From contig UQKY01000061.1 in NCBI GenBank assembly GCA_900541785.1, forward strand, positions 1-9,245: 9,245 bases of DNA, read 5' to 3'. Source of the DNA: an uncultured Collinsella sp. (GTDB lineage: Bacteria; Actinomycetota; Coriobacteriia; Coriobacteriales; Coriobacteriaceae). The notes below the pieces were generated by a model. That model did no database searches, had not been told where the DNA came from, and saw nothing but the letters and a program-made list of their open reading frames with translations. Each line of letters starts with the position of its first letter. The first letter of the stretch is position 1. Positions 1 through 6,498 of this stretch are shown piece by piece. The position numbers and the translations under genes were made by a program.

Positions 1-71
1 AGCTGCGGAAACGCGGGGTCCGTTCAGGCTGTTGCGTTGAGATTGAAAATCAACCGGTTTATCCACTTCGG

Positions 72-269
72 CCTACCAAACAGGGGCAGGTATATTTTGG
101 TCAGTTTTATCGGGTAAAACGGCAAAGGGGGCCGGCCTCGGGTTGTGATGAGGCCGGCTCCCTTTGGGGTGCTATGTGCGTATGGCGGCGCGCGGTTTAT
201 TACGATGCCGCAAATGGAGCGTTTCTGCAGGTAAAACCTGCCAAAATAAACCTGTCCCTAAATGGTAGG
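72..269. repeat. MITE-like inverted-repeat element A, abutting the pth 3' end
   Basis: Two arms of 38 bases (72-109 and 232-269) are imperfect inverted copies. Read inward from each end, both start CCTACCA, then have AGGG, CAGGT, TATTTTGG and TTTTA in register; about 30 of 38 positions match without gaps and more if one shifted base is allowed. The 198-bp unit encloses a second strong hairpin (124-165), so the whole stretch could fold into a branched stem. The outer edge lies two bases past the pth stop codon (272-274), so the pth transcript runs straight into it and the element probably forms the 3' end of that mRNA. No transposase is nearby. Seen directly: arms and hairpin. Inferred: that this is a mobile, MITE-like unit. 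Confidence 0.65.
124..165. terminator. Strong hairpin inside element A, possible bidirectional terminator
   Basis: A 16-bp stem (124-139 with 150-165) has a single G-T wobble and a 10-base loop. The arms are AAAGGGGGCCGGCCTC and GAGGCCGGCTCCCTTT. The U-runs are short on both sides: CCCTTT ends the plus-strand stem, and on the minus strand the stem is followed by GCCGTTTT. It lies downstream of pth on the minus strand, so it could end pth transcription, but it is not a textbook terminator. It may equally be the structural core of element A. Confidence 0.5.
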
Positions 270-271
270 TT

Positions 272-901
272 TTAGTGCTTGCCGTTGGCGGAGGCGGCGC
301 CGTTGACATGGTCACGGGCATAGACCACGCCGTGCACGATCGCCAGGCCGGCGGCGTCGGCCGCGCGGGCGCAGGTGTCCTGGAAATCCTCGGCCTCGCG
401 GGCGCGCAGCTGCTTAAGCACGTAGTCGGCGACGGCCATCTTGCCGGGAGGGTTGCCGATGCCGGTGCGGATGCGGCTGAAGTCGCGGCTGCCCATCTTG
501 TCGATGATGGAACGCAGGCCGTTGTGGCCAGCATGGCCGCCGCCCACCTTAACGCGCACGTCGCCGGCGGGAATGTCGAGCTCGTCGTGGATTACGAGCA
601 GTTCCTCGGCCTTGATCCTGTATTCGCGGCAGAGCTTGGAGATGGGGCCGCCCGAGGTATTCATGTACGACTGCGGTTTGACCAGCACAATCTGGCGCTT
701 GCCGTCCTCTTCCTCGGGGTCGTTGATGTTGATGAGCGCGACCTCGGCGCCGGCCTGGTTTTTCCAGTACGTGACGCCGGCCTGACGGGCCAACTCGTCG
801 ATCGCTTTGAAGCCAGCGTTGTGGCGGGTCTCGGCATACTCATCGCCAGGGTTGCCAAGTCCGGCAACCATGCGAATCTTGAGCGGCTGTGCAGTTGCCA
901 T
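272..901 (-). CDS. pth: Peptidyl-tRNA hydrolase
   Basis: The 209-residue product cleaves the ester bond of peptidyl-tRNAs released early from ribosomes and so recycles tRNA in the cytoplasm. Family landmarks are in order: GLGNPG at 14-19 (catalytic-site Asn17), TRHN at 25-28 (catalytic His27), SYMNTSG at 78-84 (substrate-binding Asn81), HDELD at 105-109 (catalytic Asp106) and GHNGLRS at 125-131 (Asn127). It is somewhat longer than the usual 185-200 residues because of an acidic insertion (about 60-70, NDPEEEDGKRQ) and a short Ala-rich tail. The ATG start is supported by AAAGGA about six bases upstream. A candidate promoter lies at 932-960, so it may be transcribed independently of prs and glmU. 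The stop codon sits directly beside element A. Confidence 0.97.
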   Translation of the reverse strand: MATAQPLKIRMVAGLGNPGDEYAETRHNAGFKAIDELARQAGVTYWKNQAGAEVALININDPEEEDGKRQIVLVKPQSYMNTSGGPISKLCREYRIKAEELLVIHDELDIPAGDVRVKVGGGHAGHNGLRSIIDKMGSRDFSRIRTGIGNPPGKMAVADYVLKQLRAREAEDFQDTCARAADAAGLAIVHGVVYARDHVNGAASANGKH

Positions 902-931
902 GTTTGTCCTTTCGTTGATTTGTCGCCTGCT

Positions 932-960
932 ATGGTGAGCGACCCTGCTGCCGCTGTCAA
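932..960 (-). promoter_or_regulatory. Candidate promoter for pth
   Basis: Read on the minus strand, a perfect -35 TTGACA (955-960) is followed after 17 bases by a weak -10 CACCAT (932-937). Transcription would start near 925, about 25 bases before the pth ATG, leaving room for the AAAGGA ribosome site. It lies between pth and the inverted-repeat element at 1016-1219, so pth could be expressed without read-through from the island. Only the -35 is strong. Confidence 0.4.
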
Positions 961-1015
961 ATGGAGGGCGATTGAGGTTGTTTGGGGGCGTTTGGACGGC
1001 CGTCGAAATCCGAGG

Positions 1016-1219
1016 TGGACAGCTAGTTCAGATACGTATAAGTTCTGAGGACTCGAATTGCTCAATTCAATGCCGATGCGTTGTTTTGGAGCTTTAGTTA
1101 GCCCATATGACGCTGTTTTGAAGTCTACCCTGCCTTCAAATAGGGCGAATGGTATAGAGATAGCTGCAAAACAGCCTAATTCAATATGTCTAGTTATACG
1201 TATTTGAACTAACTGTCCA
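1016..1219. repeat. MITE-like inverted-repeat element B, copy 1
   Basis: This 204-bp unit is bounded by 27-bp terminal inverted repeats, with 24 of 27 positions matching. Both ends read inward TGGACAGYTAGTTCARATAC followed by GTATAA. The same termini bound a second unit at 2544-2746. Nested inverted repeats lie inside: GCTGTTTTG (1112-1120) with CAAAACAGC (1167-1175), TTTGAAG (1117-1123) with CTTCAAA (1134-1140), and GAATTG-CT-CAATTC (1055-1068). No ORF in it looks like a real gene, and AT content is clearly higher than in the neighbours. I see no convincing target-site duplication. Mobility is inferred from the two copies. Confidence 0.8.
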
Positions 1220-1229
1220 GCCCTGTTTG

Positions 1230-1252
1230 ACGGCGCACGGGTGATTCGCCGT
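1230..1252 (-). terminator. Weak hairpin directly after the nuclease-like gene
   Basis: ACGGCG (1230-1235) pairs with CGCCGT (1247-1252) around an 11-base loop, immediately after the stop codon of the minus-strand gene ending at 1253. There is no U-run after it, so it could be a Rho-dependent or poor terminator, or simply chance. Confidence 0.22.
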
Positions 1253-2380
1253 TTAGACCGGTGCAAGGCCGATTCCGGCCCGCAGAGCGTTGAGCCAAGC
1301 GGCCTGACGCTTGCGATAGCCCTTGATGCGATATCGGAATCGGACTCCCGCGAGTCGATGCATCGTTTGGGCGAAGGCTTCGAGTGCAACAAGGTCTTTC
1401 ATTTGGTCGCGATTGATAACCAGGACGTGGATGCCCATTGCCTTGAGGCCATTATTTCGATTGCCATCGTGGATGCGAGCGTTTTGAAGCTCATGCCCAA
1501 TTCCGTTGTATTCGCTGTCGACTCCGGCTGCGGGGCAATACAGGTCGCAGATGGCGTAAGGGATGCCGGAGGACATGTTGACCGCAAGGGTGTCGAAGTC
1601 GATTCGATAGTTGAGTAGCAAGCCTCCCATAGGTAGGCTGCAACACCCGAAACCGCCAAAGCGCATGGGTGCTCCGAGAACGGCAAACATTAGGGATTCG
1701 GCTGGGGATGCGGATCCGGCCCGGGCGAGTTTAACGGCCGTGCGAAACGAGGCGTACGAGCTACTTTTGGCGAACCGTGCGACCGCCTCGAGCTCTTCGA
1801 TGGTCGTGGCGGGCTCGCATTTGTAGTGTGCCTGTTCATAGCGGGTTTCGTTCTGTTGCTCGGCCACCGACTGGTTGCCCAGGCAATCAAGATCGCCCGT
1901 CGCTGCGCAGCCATCGCCCTTGGGCCAGATGTCGTCATGGGCAATAGGGTATGTTGCCCCGGGAGGAAGGGAGTAGGTTCCGAGCAGTTCCATGAGAAGC
2001 ATCAAGGTTTTGGCGACTGATTCATTTTTGGAACAAAGCATGGCTGTCACGGCGGGAGACGTTGCGTAGATGTCGGCCTCGACGTGCATAATTGCACCTT
2101 CAGGAAGCGGAGCGGAGAGAATATGCTGAAGAAGTCGCTTGTCGGGGCGTCTGTTGTCTTCGTCTGAAACGAGAAGATCGAGCAGTTCGGAATCATCTTC
2201 ATTCCAGGCATCGAGTATCGAAAGTGCGCCAAAGTCGATTGCGTCATTATTGGGAATGCAGCTAGCCAAGGCCTGTGCTTGCTGTTCACTATCAACGAAG
2301 TCCCAGGGTAGGGCAGAGTACGACCGTCGTGCGCGACGAATTGCGCGGAGGGCGGAGAAATGTGAAATCACGGTCGTCAT
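1253..2380 (-). CDS. Uncharacterised protein with Vsr/DUF559-like nuclease C-terminal domain
   Basis: The 375-residue protein has no certain function. Residues 1-25 hold an SALRAIRRARRS segment. A middle part contains LLMELLGTYSLPPG (128-141), then SPAESLMFAVL (225-235) and FGGFG (241-245). The C-terminal part resembles the PD-(D/E)XK fold of very-short-patch-repair and DUF559 proteins: Glu228 in a leading helix, Asp279 in ICDLYCP, Glu290 in DSEYNG, and a basic helix with Arg308 followed by GLKAMGIHVLVI. This layout matches my recollection of a paralogous Coriobacteriia family of unknown role. Three points suggest an accessory gene: lower GC than its neighbours, no clear ribosome site before the ATG (the upstream bases are TACGTTATAGCT), and placement between two copies of element B. 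A defence or toxin-antitoxin role is possible but unproven. The start is uncertain; the next in-frame ATG would remove about 97 residues. Confidence 0.75.
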   Translation of the reverse strand: MTTVISHFSALRAIRRARRSYSALPWDFVDSEQQAQALASCIPNNDAIDFGALSILDAWNEDDSELLDLLVSDEDNRRPDKRLLQHILSAPLPEGAIMHVEADIYATSPAVTAMLCSKNESVAKTLMLLMELLGTYSLPPGATYPIAHDDIWPKGDGCAATGDLDCLGNQSVAEQQNETRYEQAHYKCEPATTIEELEAVARFAKSSSYASFRTAVKLARAGSASPAESLMFAVLGAPMRFGGFGCCSLPMGGLLLNYRIDFDTLAVNMSSGIPYAICDLYCPAAGVDSEYNGIGHELQNARIHDGNRNNGLKAMGIHVLVINRDQMKDLVALEAFAQTMHRLAGVRFRYRIKGYRKRQAAWLNALRAGIGLAPV

Positions 2381-2543
2381 AGCTATAACGTACTAAGTTG
2401 GAGGCAGAATGCGACCGCCATACCGTTCTTTTCGCTCAGCGGGGCGCTGCGCGCCACGAACGGCTGGGCGTTATGAAATCGGTGGAATCGGTCGAGGGGA
2501 TTACAGGAAATTGAGCTCTGCCGCGAAGGTTGACGATATCTAC
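2381..2543. other. Upstream region of the nuclease-like gene, with a nested hairpin
   Basis: This 163-bp gap separates the nuclease-like gene start from element B copy 2. CCGTTC (2423-2428) pairs with GAACGG (2458-2463), enclosing a tighter stem CAGCG-GGG-CGCTG (2437-2449). If transcribed from further upstream it would lie in the 5' leader about 45-80 bases before the ATG. I see no convincing promoter and no coding potential. The hairpin could be regulatory or chance in GC-rich DNA. Confidence 0.3.
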
Positions 2544-2746
2544 TGGACAGTTAGTTCAGATACGTATAAGGCGGCGGGCGTTCGAGGCGTTTCTAAGGGC
2601 CTTTGAGGGCGATTTGAGGATAAAAATGCAGCGGCTGTACTCGAAAACGATGAGCTTAGGACGGTATGGCATCCGCCGGGGAGCTCAGAAGGCTCCGAAC
2701 GGCCCTTTGGAGCTTTAGAAAAATACGTATCTGAACTAATTGTCCA
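2544..2746. repeat. MITE-like inverted-repeat element B, copy 2
   Basis: This 203-bp unit has the same termini as the unit at 1016-1219. Its left end reads TGGACAGTTAGTTCAGATAC then GTATAAG; its right end, read inward on the other strand, starts TGGACAATTAGTTCAGATAC. The interior has diverged, but both copies contain TTTGGAGCTTTAG (1085-1097 and 2706-2718). Internal inverted repeats include AAGGGCC (2595-2601) with GGCCCTT (2701-2707) and GGAGC (2680-2684) with GCTCC (2692-2696). The element ends about 20 bp beyond the prs terminator. It carries no transposase and no believable gene. Confidence 0.8.
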
Positions 2747-2764
2747 GGGAAGGTTGGCGAGGGA

Positions 2765-2798
2765 TAGAAAAGGGTCGGAAGCGAGCTTCCGACCCTTT
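2765..2798 (-). terminator. Rho-independent terminator of prs
   Basis: Read on the minus strand, a 13-bp perfect stem (AAAGGGTCGGAAG with CTTCCGACCCTTT) closes on a four-base loop and continues as TTTTC, about 35 bases after the prs stop codon. A-rich sequence on the other side means it could also act weakly on the plus strand. It lies between prs and element B copy 2, so read-through of prs into the island should be limited. Confidence 0.85.
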
Positions 2799-2831
2799 AA
2801 AAACACCAAAGATGATGAGATGCACGCTGGA

Positions 2832-3818
2832 TTACAGCGCGAAGTCGCCGCCGACGAGCGTGGAGACAGGCTCCTCGTGGTAAACGGCGGAGATGGCCTG
2901 GGCGAACTCCTCGGCGACCGAGATGGTCTTGATCTTGCCGCCCACCTCGACGGGAATGGCGTCGGTGACGACGCACTCGACGATCGGGGCGTCGTTCAGG
3001 CGCTCGATGGCCGGACCGGAGAAGATACCGTGGGTGGCGCAGACGTAGATGTCGCCAGCGCCCATAGCCTTGAGCTCCTTGACGTTGGCGCACAGGGTGC
3101 CAGCGGTGTCGATCATGTCGTCGTTGATGACGCAGGTCTTGCCCTTGATGTCACCGATGATGCCCATGACCTCGGCGGCGTTGTGGCGCGGACGGCCCTT
3201 GTGGGCGATGGCCAGGTCGCAGCCGAGCATGTCGGACAGCTTCTTGGCGGCCTTGGCGCGACCCACGTCGGGGGAGACGACAACCAGGTTGTCGGTGTCG
3301 AAGTGCATGTCGTTGTAGTACTGGCCAAACAGCGGCAGTGCGGACAGGTGGTTAACCGGGATATCAAAGAAGCCCTGGATCTGACCCTGGTGCAGGTCGA
3401 GGGTGATAATGCGGTCGACACCGGCGCGCTCGAGCAGGTTGGCGACGAGGCGGGCGGTGATGGGCTCGCGCGGGCCGGCCTTGCGGTCCTGGCGGGCATA
3501 GCCGTAGTGGGTGATAACGGCGGTGATGGAGCGGGCGGATGCGCGCTTGGCAGCATCGGTGGCGATGAGCAGCTCCATGAGCATGTCGTTGACGTTGCCG
3601 CCGGCCACGGACTGAATCAGGAAGACGTCGGCGCCGCGGACGGTCTCGTCGTAGCGGGCGTAAATCTCACCGTTGGCGAACTGCTTTAGCGTAAGGCCCG
3701 AAAGCTCGACCCCAAGGTACTCAGCGATCTTCTGAGCGAGGGGACGGTTGGAGGAACCGGAATACACGCGGATGGACTTGCGCATATTCTCCGACTTCTC
3801 GGGATCATTAATCGGCAT
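2832..3818 (-). CDS. prs: Ribose-phosphate pyrophosphokinase (PRPP synthetase, class I)
   Basis: The 328-residue cytoplasmic enzyme transfers pyrophosphate from ATP to ribose-5-phosphate, giving PRPP for purines, pyrimidines, NAD, histidine and tryptophan. Visible motifs are FANGEIY (47-53), the flexible loop YARQDRKAGPREP (107-119), the DLHQGQIQGFFDIPVNHL region (141-158), VVSPDVGRAKAA (180-191), HKGRPRHNAAEVM (206-218) and the PRPP-binding loop VINDDMIDTAGTL (230-242). Two starts are possible. I chose 3818 because AAGGAGAAGGG precedes it at good spacing; Met12 has a GGAG only three bases away, too close to be preferred. The chosen start adds a short polar extension (PINDPEKSEN) to the usual family start. 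The gene follows glmU on the same strand but a terminator lies between them, so it probably has its own promoter. Confidence 0.97.
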   Translation of the reverse strand: MPINDPEKSENMRKSIRVYSGSSNRPLAQKIAEYLGVELSGLTLKQFANGEIYARYDETVRGADVFLIQSVAGGNVNDMLMELLIATDAAKRASARSITAVITHYGYARQDRKAGPREPITARLVANLLERAGVDRIITLDLHQGQIQGFFDIPVNHLSALPLFGQYYNDMHFDTDNLVVVSPDVGRAKAAKKLSDMLGCDLAIAHKGRPRHNAAEVMGIIGDIKGKTCVINDDMIDTAGTLCANVKELKAMGAGDIYVCATHGIFSGPAIERLNDAPIVECVVTDAIPVEVGGKIKTISVAEEFAQAISAVYHEEPVSTLVGGDFAL

Positions 3819-3864
3819 TACCCTTCTCCTTTATACATCGAATGCCATATAGATGCCTTTTTGC

Positions 3865-3870
3865 ATTGTA
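3865..3870 (-). promoter_or_regulatory. Candidate -10 element for prs
   Basis: Read on the minus strand, TACAAT (five of six consensus positions) lies about 47 bases before the prs ATG, in the gap after the glmU terminator where a separate prs promoter is expected. I could not find a matching -35 at 16-18 bases; the nearest TTGACG is too far upstream. Confidence 0.3.
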
Positions 3871-3961
3871 ACCGTGCGGCGGGGTTATTCGGGTCTTGAT
3901 AACGTCTTTACCGTCAACGGACACGAACCGACCACTCATCCGGTCGCGCAGGTCACGATAG

Positions 3962-3995
3962 AAAAAGGAGCCGTCCCAATGGAACAGCTCCTTTT
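3962..3995 (-). terminator. Rho-independent terminator of glmU
   Basis: Read on the minus strand, AGGAGCTGTTCC pairs with GGGACGGCTCCT across a three-base loop (ATT). All 12 pairs form if two G-T wobbles are allowed, and TTTTC follows. It starts about 15 bases after the glmU stop codon. The complementary strand also ends in TTTT, so it may work in both directions. It implies that glmU and prs are largely separate transcripts although they are adjacent and co-oriented. Confidence 0.85.
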
Positions 3996-4010
3996 GTGCT
4001 TGGCAAAGCG

Positions 4011-5423
4011 TTATGCCTCGTCGTCCTCGTGCAGACGGCGGCGATAATCGGCGGCCCAGCCCTCAATATTTACCTGACGGGCGCGGCCCAGACCGAGTGC
4101 GTCGGCCGGGACCGGCTCGGTGATGACGGAGCCGGCGGCAACGAGCGCGCCGTCGCCAATTTGGGCGGGCGCGACCATCATAGTGTCGGAACCGATGAAG
4201 GCATCCTTGCCGATGACGGTCTTGTGCTTGTGGACGCCGTCGTAGTTGCAGGTGATGGAGCCCGCGCCCACGTTGACGCCGGAGCCCATGGTGGTGTCGC
4301 CGATGTAGGACAGGTGGGGCACCTTGGAACCCTCGCCGATCGTGGACTTCTTGATCTCCACGTGCGTGCCGGCCTTGGAGCCGTCGAGCATATGGGTGCC
4401 CGGGCGCAGGTAGGCGCGCGGACCGCAGTCGACGCCGTTCTCGATGACGGCTTCGATGGCGATGGTCTCATCGATGATGCAGCCGCTGCCGACGGTGGTG
4501 TCGGTGAGGCGACTGTTGGGGCCGAGCTGGCACTCTTCGCCCACGGTGACGTGACCGATCAGATGCGTCTGCGGCCACACGATGGTGTCGCGGCCGATGG
4601 TAGCGTCGGGGCCGATCCAAGCCTGCGTGGGGTCGATGAAGGTGACGCCCTCGGCCATCCAGTGCTCGTTGATGCGGTCGCGCGCGATGGCGGTGAGCTG
4701 CGCGAGCTGGATGCGGCTGTTGACGCCCAGGCCGTCGCGGTAGTCGTCGCAGTGGAAGATGGAGACCGCCTGGCCGTGACCCTTGAGGATTTCGAGCATG
4801 TCGGGCAGGTAGTACTCGGACTGCGCGTTGTCGTTGCCGATCTCGTTAATGTGGGCGGCGAGCTGCGCGCCGTCAAAGGCGTAGCAGCCGGCGTTGCACT
4901 CCAGCAGCGTGGCGGCCTGCTCGGGCGTGCAGTCCTTCTGCTCGATGATGCGCTCGATCTGGCCGTCGGCGCCCAGCTTGATGCGGCCGTAGCCAAAAGG
5001 ATCGGGCGGGGTCATGGTCATGACGGCGCAGGCGAGCTCGCCGGTGGCGACGGTCTGCGCGAACTTGGCGACGGTGTCGGCGGTGATGAGCGGCAGGTCG
5101 CCGTTGAGCACGACAACGGGGCCTTGCGCGATGCCGCAGGCCTCGAGCGCGACCTTCACGGCGTGGCCGGTGCCCAGGCGCTCGGTCTGCTCGACGCACT
5201 CGACCTTGGTAGCGCTGTTGGCATAGGCGCCGTCGATGAGGGCGCGCATCTCGTCGGCGTGGCTGCCGATGACGACCACGACGCGGCTGCAGCCGGCCTT
5301 GATGGTGGCGTCGACGATCCACTGGACCATGGGCTTGCCCAGGATCTTGTGCGAAACCTTGCAGTGGTTCGACTTCATGCGGGTGCCCTCGCCGGCGGCG
5401 AGGATAATTGCGGTTGCGTCCAT
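4011..5423 (-). CDS. glmU: Bifunctional GlcNAc-1-P uridyltransferase / GlcN-1-P acetyltransferase
   Basis: The 470-residue cytoplasmic enzyme acetylates glucosamine-1-phosphate and then joins the product to UTP, giving UDP-GlcNAc for peptidoglycan. The N-terminal pyrophosphorylase half shows LAAGEGTRMKS (8-18) with Lys22, ERLGTGHAV (81-89), VLNGDLPLI (105-113, metal-binding Asp109), FGYGRI (143-148) and GLGVNSR (232-238). The C-terminal half is a left-handed beta helix of hexapeptide repeats (about 263-440), with LRPGTHM (339-345), catalytic His370 in VPHLSYIGD, and NVGAGSITCNYDG (384-396). An upstream in-frame extension to 5639 is rejected: residues from Met at 5423 begin the conserved nucleotide-binding strand, and AGGAG lies six bases before this ATG. 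It is transcribed divergently from the ECF operon. Confidence 0.97.
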   Translation of the reverse strand: MDATAIILAAGEGTRMKSNHCKVSHKILGKPMVQWIVDATIKAGCSRVVVVIGSHADEMRALIDGAYANSATKVECVEQTERLGTGHAVKVALEACGIAQGPVVVLNGDLPLITADTVAKFAQTVATGELACAVMTMTPPDPFGYGRIKLGADGQIERIIEQKDCTPEQAATLLECNAGCYAFDGAQLAAHINEIGNDNAQSEYYLPDMLEILKGHGQAVSIFHCDDYRDGLGVNSRIQLAQLTAIARDRINEHWMAEGVTFIDPTQAWIGPDATIGRDTIVWPQTHLIGHVTVGEECQLGPNSRLTDTTVGSGCIIDETIAIEAVIENGVDCGPRAYLRPGTHMLDGSKAGTHVEIKKSTIGEGSKVPHLSYIGDTTMGSGVNVGAGSITCNYDGVHKHKTVIGKDAFIGSDTMMVAPAQIGDGALVAAGSVITEPVPADALGLGRARQVNIEGWAADYRRRLHEDDEA

Positions 5424-5455
5424 GTGATCTCCTGTTACGTTATAGAGACGTGTGT

Positions 5456-5483
5456 TTGGAAACGATACACGGCGCAATATGAT
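5456..5483 (+). promoter_or_regulatory. Candidate promoter for the ECF transporter operon
   Basis: TTGGAA (5456-5461) and TATGAT (5478-5483) are separated by 16 bases, a plausible -35/-10 pair directed into the EcfT gene, with transcription expected near 5490. It sits in the 187-bp divergent gap between the glmU start and the preferred EcfT start. I found no recognisable riboswitch, such as a cobalamin box, between here and the gene. Confidence 0.35.
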
Positions 5484-5610
5484 ACCGCAGGCATATGATG
5501 AGCGCGTAACGATTGGTGTGCGACGGTTGAGGCTTGCGCCGCCGGCGTGGCGTTTGCGCTGGTTGTGTATGGCGGCGGCGCTGGCGTTTGAGCGAGGGAT
5601 GGGGGTGCCC

Positions 5611-6498
5611 GTGGATATCATGCGAGAGGAATCGGGCAACGAACCCGTCGCGGCATTTTCGATGTCGCATCCGGCGGTGCCGGCGCTCTACATGGTGCTG
5701 ACGCTGGGGCTCACCATGTTCTCGATGCAGCCGGTGCTGATTGCGCTGTCACTTGCGGGCGGGCTGGCGTATGGATTTGCAACGCGTGGGGCTGCCCGCA
5801 CGCTGGGCGCACTCCGCTGGCAGCTGCCGGTGATTTTGATCATTGCACTGGTCAACCCGCTGTTTAGCGCCTCGGGCTCGACGGAGCTGTTTCGTATTGG
5901 CATGCGTGCGGTGTATCTAGAGAGCATGGTTTACGGCCTGTGCATGGGTGGGCTGTTTGTGGCGAGCGTGCTGTGGTTTGAGGCCGCGGCGTCGATGCTC
6001 GAATACGACAAGGTGCTCGCACTGTTGGGCAACGCCGCGCCGGTGATCGCGCTCATGATCTCGATGTGCATGCGGCTTATCCCACAGTTTTTGCGCCGCG
6101 GCCGCACGGTGCTGGCGGTGCAGGACGCGATTGATGTGCCGGGGCGTGCGCCCACCGATCCCGTGCGTTCGCGTCTGCGGGCATCGAGCGTGTTGATGGG
6201 CTGGGGCATGGAAGATTCGCTTGAGCGCGCGGACGCCATGCGCTCCCGTGGGTGGGGTGCCGTGACGCGCCGCACGACGTACGCGCGGTATCGACTGAGG
6301 CGCGGCGACGCTGCCGCGCTGGTTGGACTTGCGGTGTTTAGTGCCGCCGCGGTGGCGGTGGCATGGACCGCGACAACGCAGTATTCGTTTTACCCGCAGC
6401 TTTCGGTGCCCGCGCCGTGGCTGGGCTATGCCGTGTACGCTGCCTGGATGGTGCTGCCCTGTGTGTTGCATGCGATCGATGAGAAGAGGTTCGGCTGA
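5611..6498 (+). CDS. ECF transporter transmembrane component (EcfT/CbiQ family)
   Basis: The product (295 residues from the GTG at 5611) is the membrane scaffold that couples two ATPases to a substrate-binding S protein. Hydrophobic segments follow a conserved opening, SMSHPAVPALYMVLTLGL (about 17-34). The strongest family match is MVYGLCMGGLFVASVLWFEA (106-125), followed by RLIPQFLRRGRTVLAVQDA (155-173). The cytoplasmic coupling helices end with ADAMRSRGW (207-215), the Ala-Arg-Gly-type motif that docks into the ATPases. A further hydrophobic pair ends the protein. The frame is open back to a GTG at 5452, but that leaves 28 bp to glmU, overlaps the candidate promoter and has no ribosome site. 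GGGGG five bases before 5611 favours this start; ATG 5620 is the alternative. The stop overlaps the next ATG by one base (TGATG), suggesting translational coupling. Confidence 0.9.
   Translation: MDIMREESGNEPVAAFSMSHPAVPALYMVLTLGLTMFSMQPVLIALSLAGGLAYGFATRGAARTLGALRWQLPVILIIALVNPLFSASGSTELFRIGMRAVYLESMVYGLCMGGLFVASVLWFEAAASMLEYDKVLALLGNAAPVIALMISMCMRLIPQFLRRGRTVLAVQDAIDVPGRAPTDPVRSRLRASSVLMGWGMEDSLERADAMRSRGWGAVTRRTTYARYRLRRGDAAALVGLAVFSAAAVAVAWTATTQYSFYPQLSVPAPWLGYAVYAAWMVLPCVLHAIDEKRFG

Noticed and set aside
36..54. GTTGA...TCAAC near-palindrome as an operator
   Set aside because: Only five outer pairs match, the centre does not, and no gene start is adjacent.
2417..2670. Inverted repeat GCCATACCGT (2417-2426) with ACGGTATGGC (2661-2670)
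   Set aside because: Ten-base inverted matches are expected many times by chance in a 9-kb window.
2525..2760. GAAGGTTGACGA (2525-2536) and GAAGGTTGGCGA (2749-2760) around element B copy 2 as a target duplication
   Set aside because: The left copy is seven bases away from the element while the right copy is two bases away, with one mismatch. Copy 1 shows nothing similar.
2754..3689. A 311-codon open frame on the plus strand
   Set aside because: It is antisense to prs with low-complexity composition and no ribosome site; prs is unambiguous.
3996..5498. A 500-codon open frame on the plus strand
   Set aside because: It lies antisense to glmU, its translation is repetitive Gly/Ala/Asp/Val with no domain, and the minus-strand gene has all family motifs. 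It is an artefact of GC-rich codon use.
5484..5610. Riboswitch in the leader of the ECF operon
   Set aside because: I could find no cobalamin, FMN, TPP or other conserved riboswitch core in this stretch by eye.
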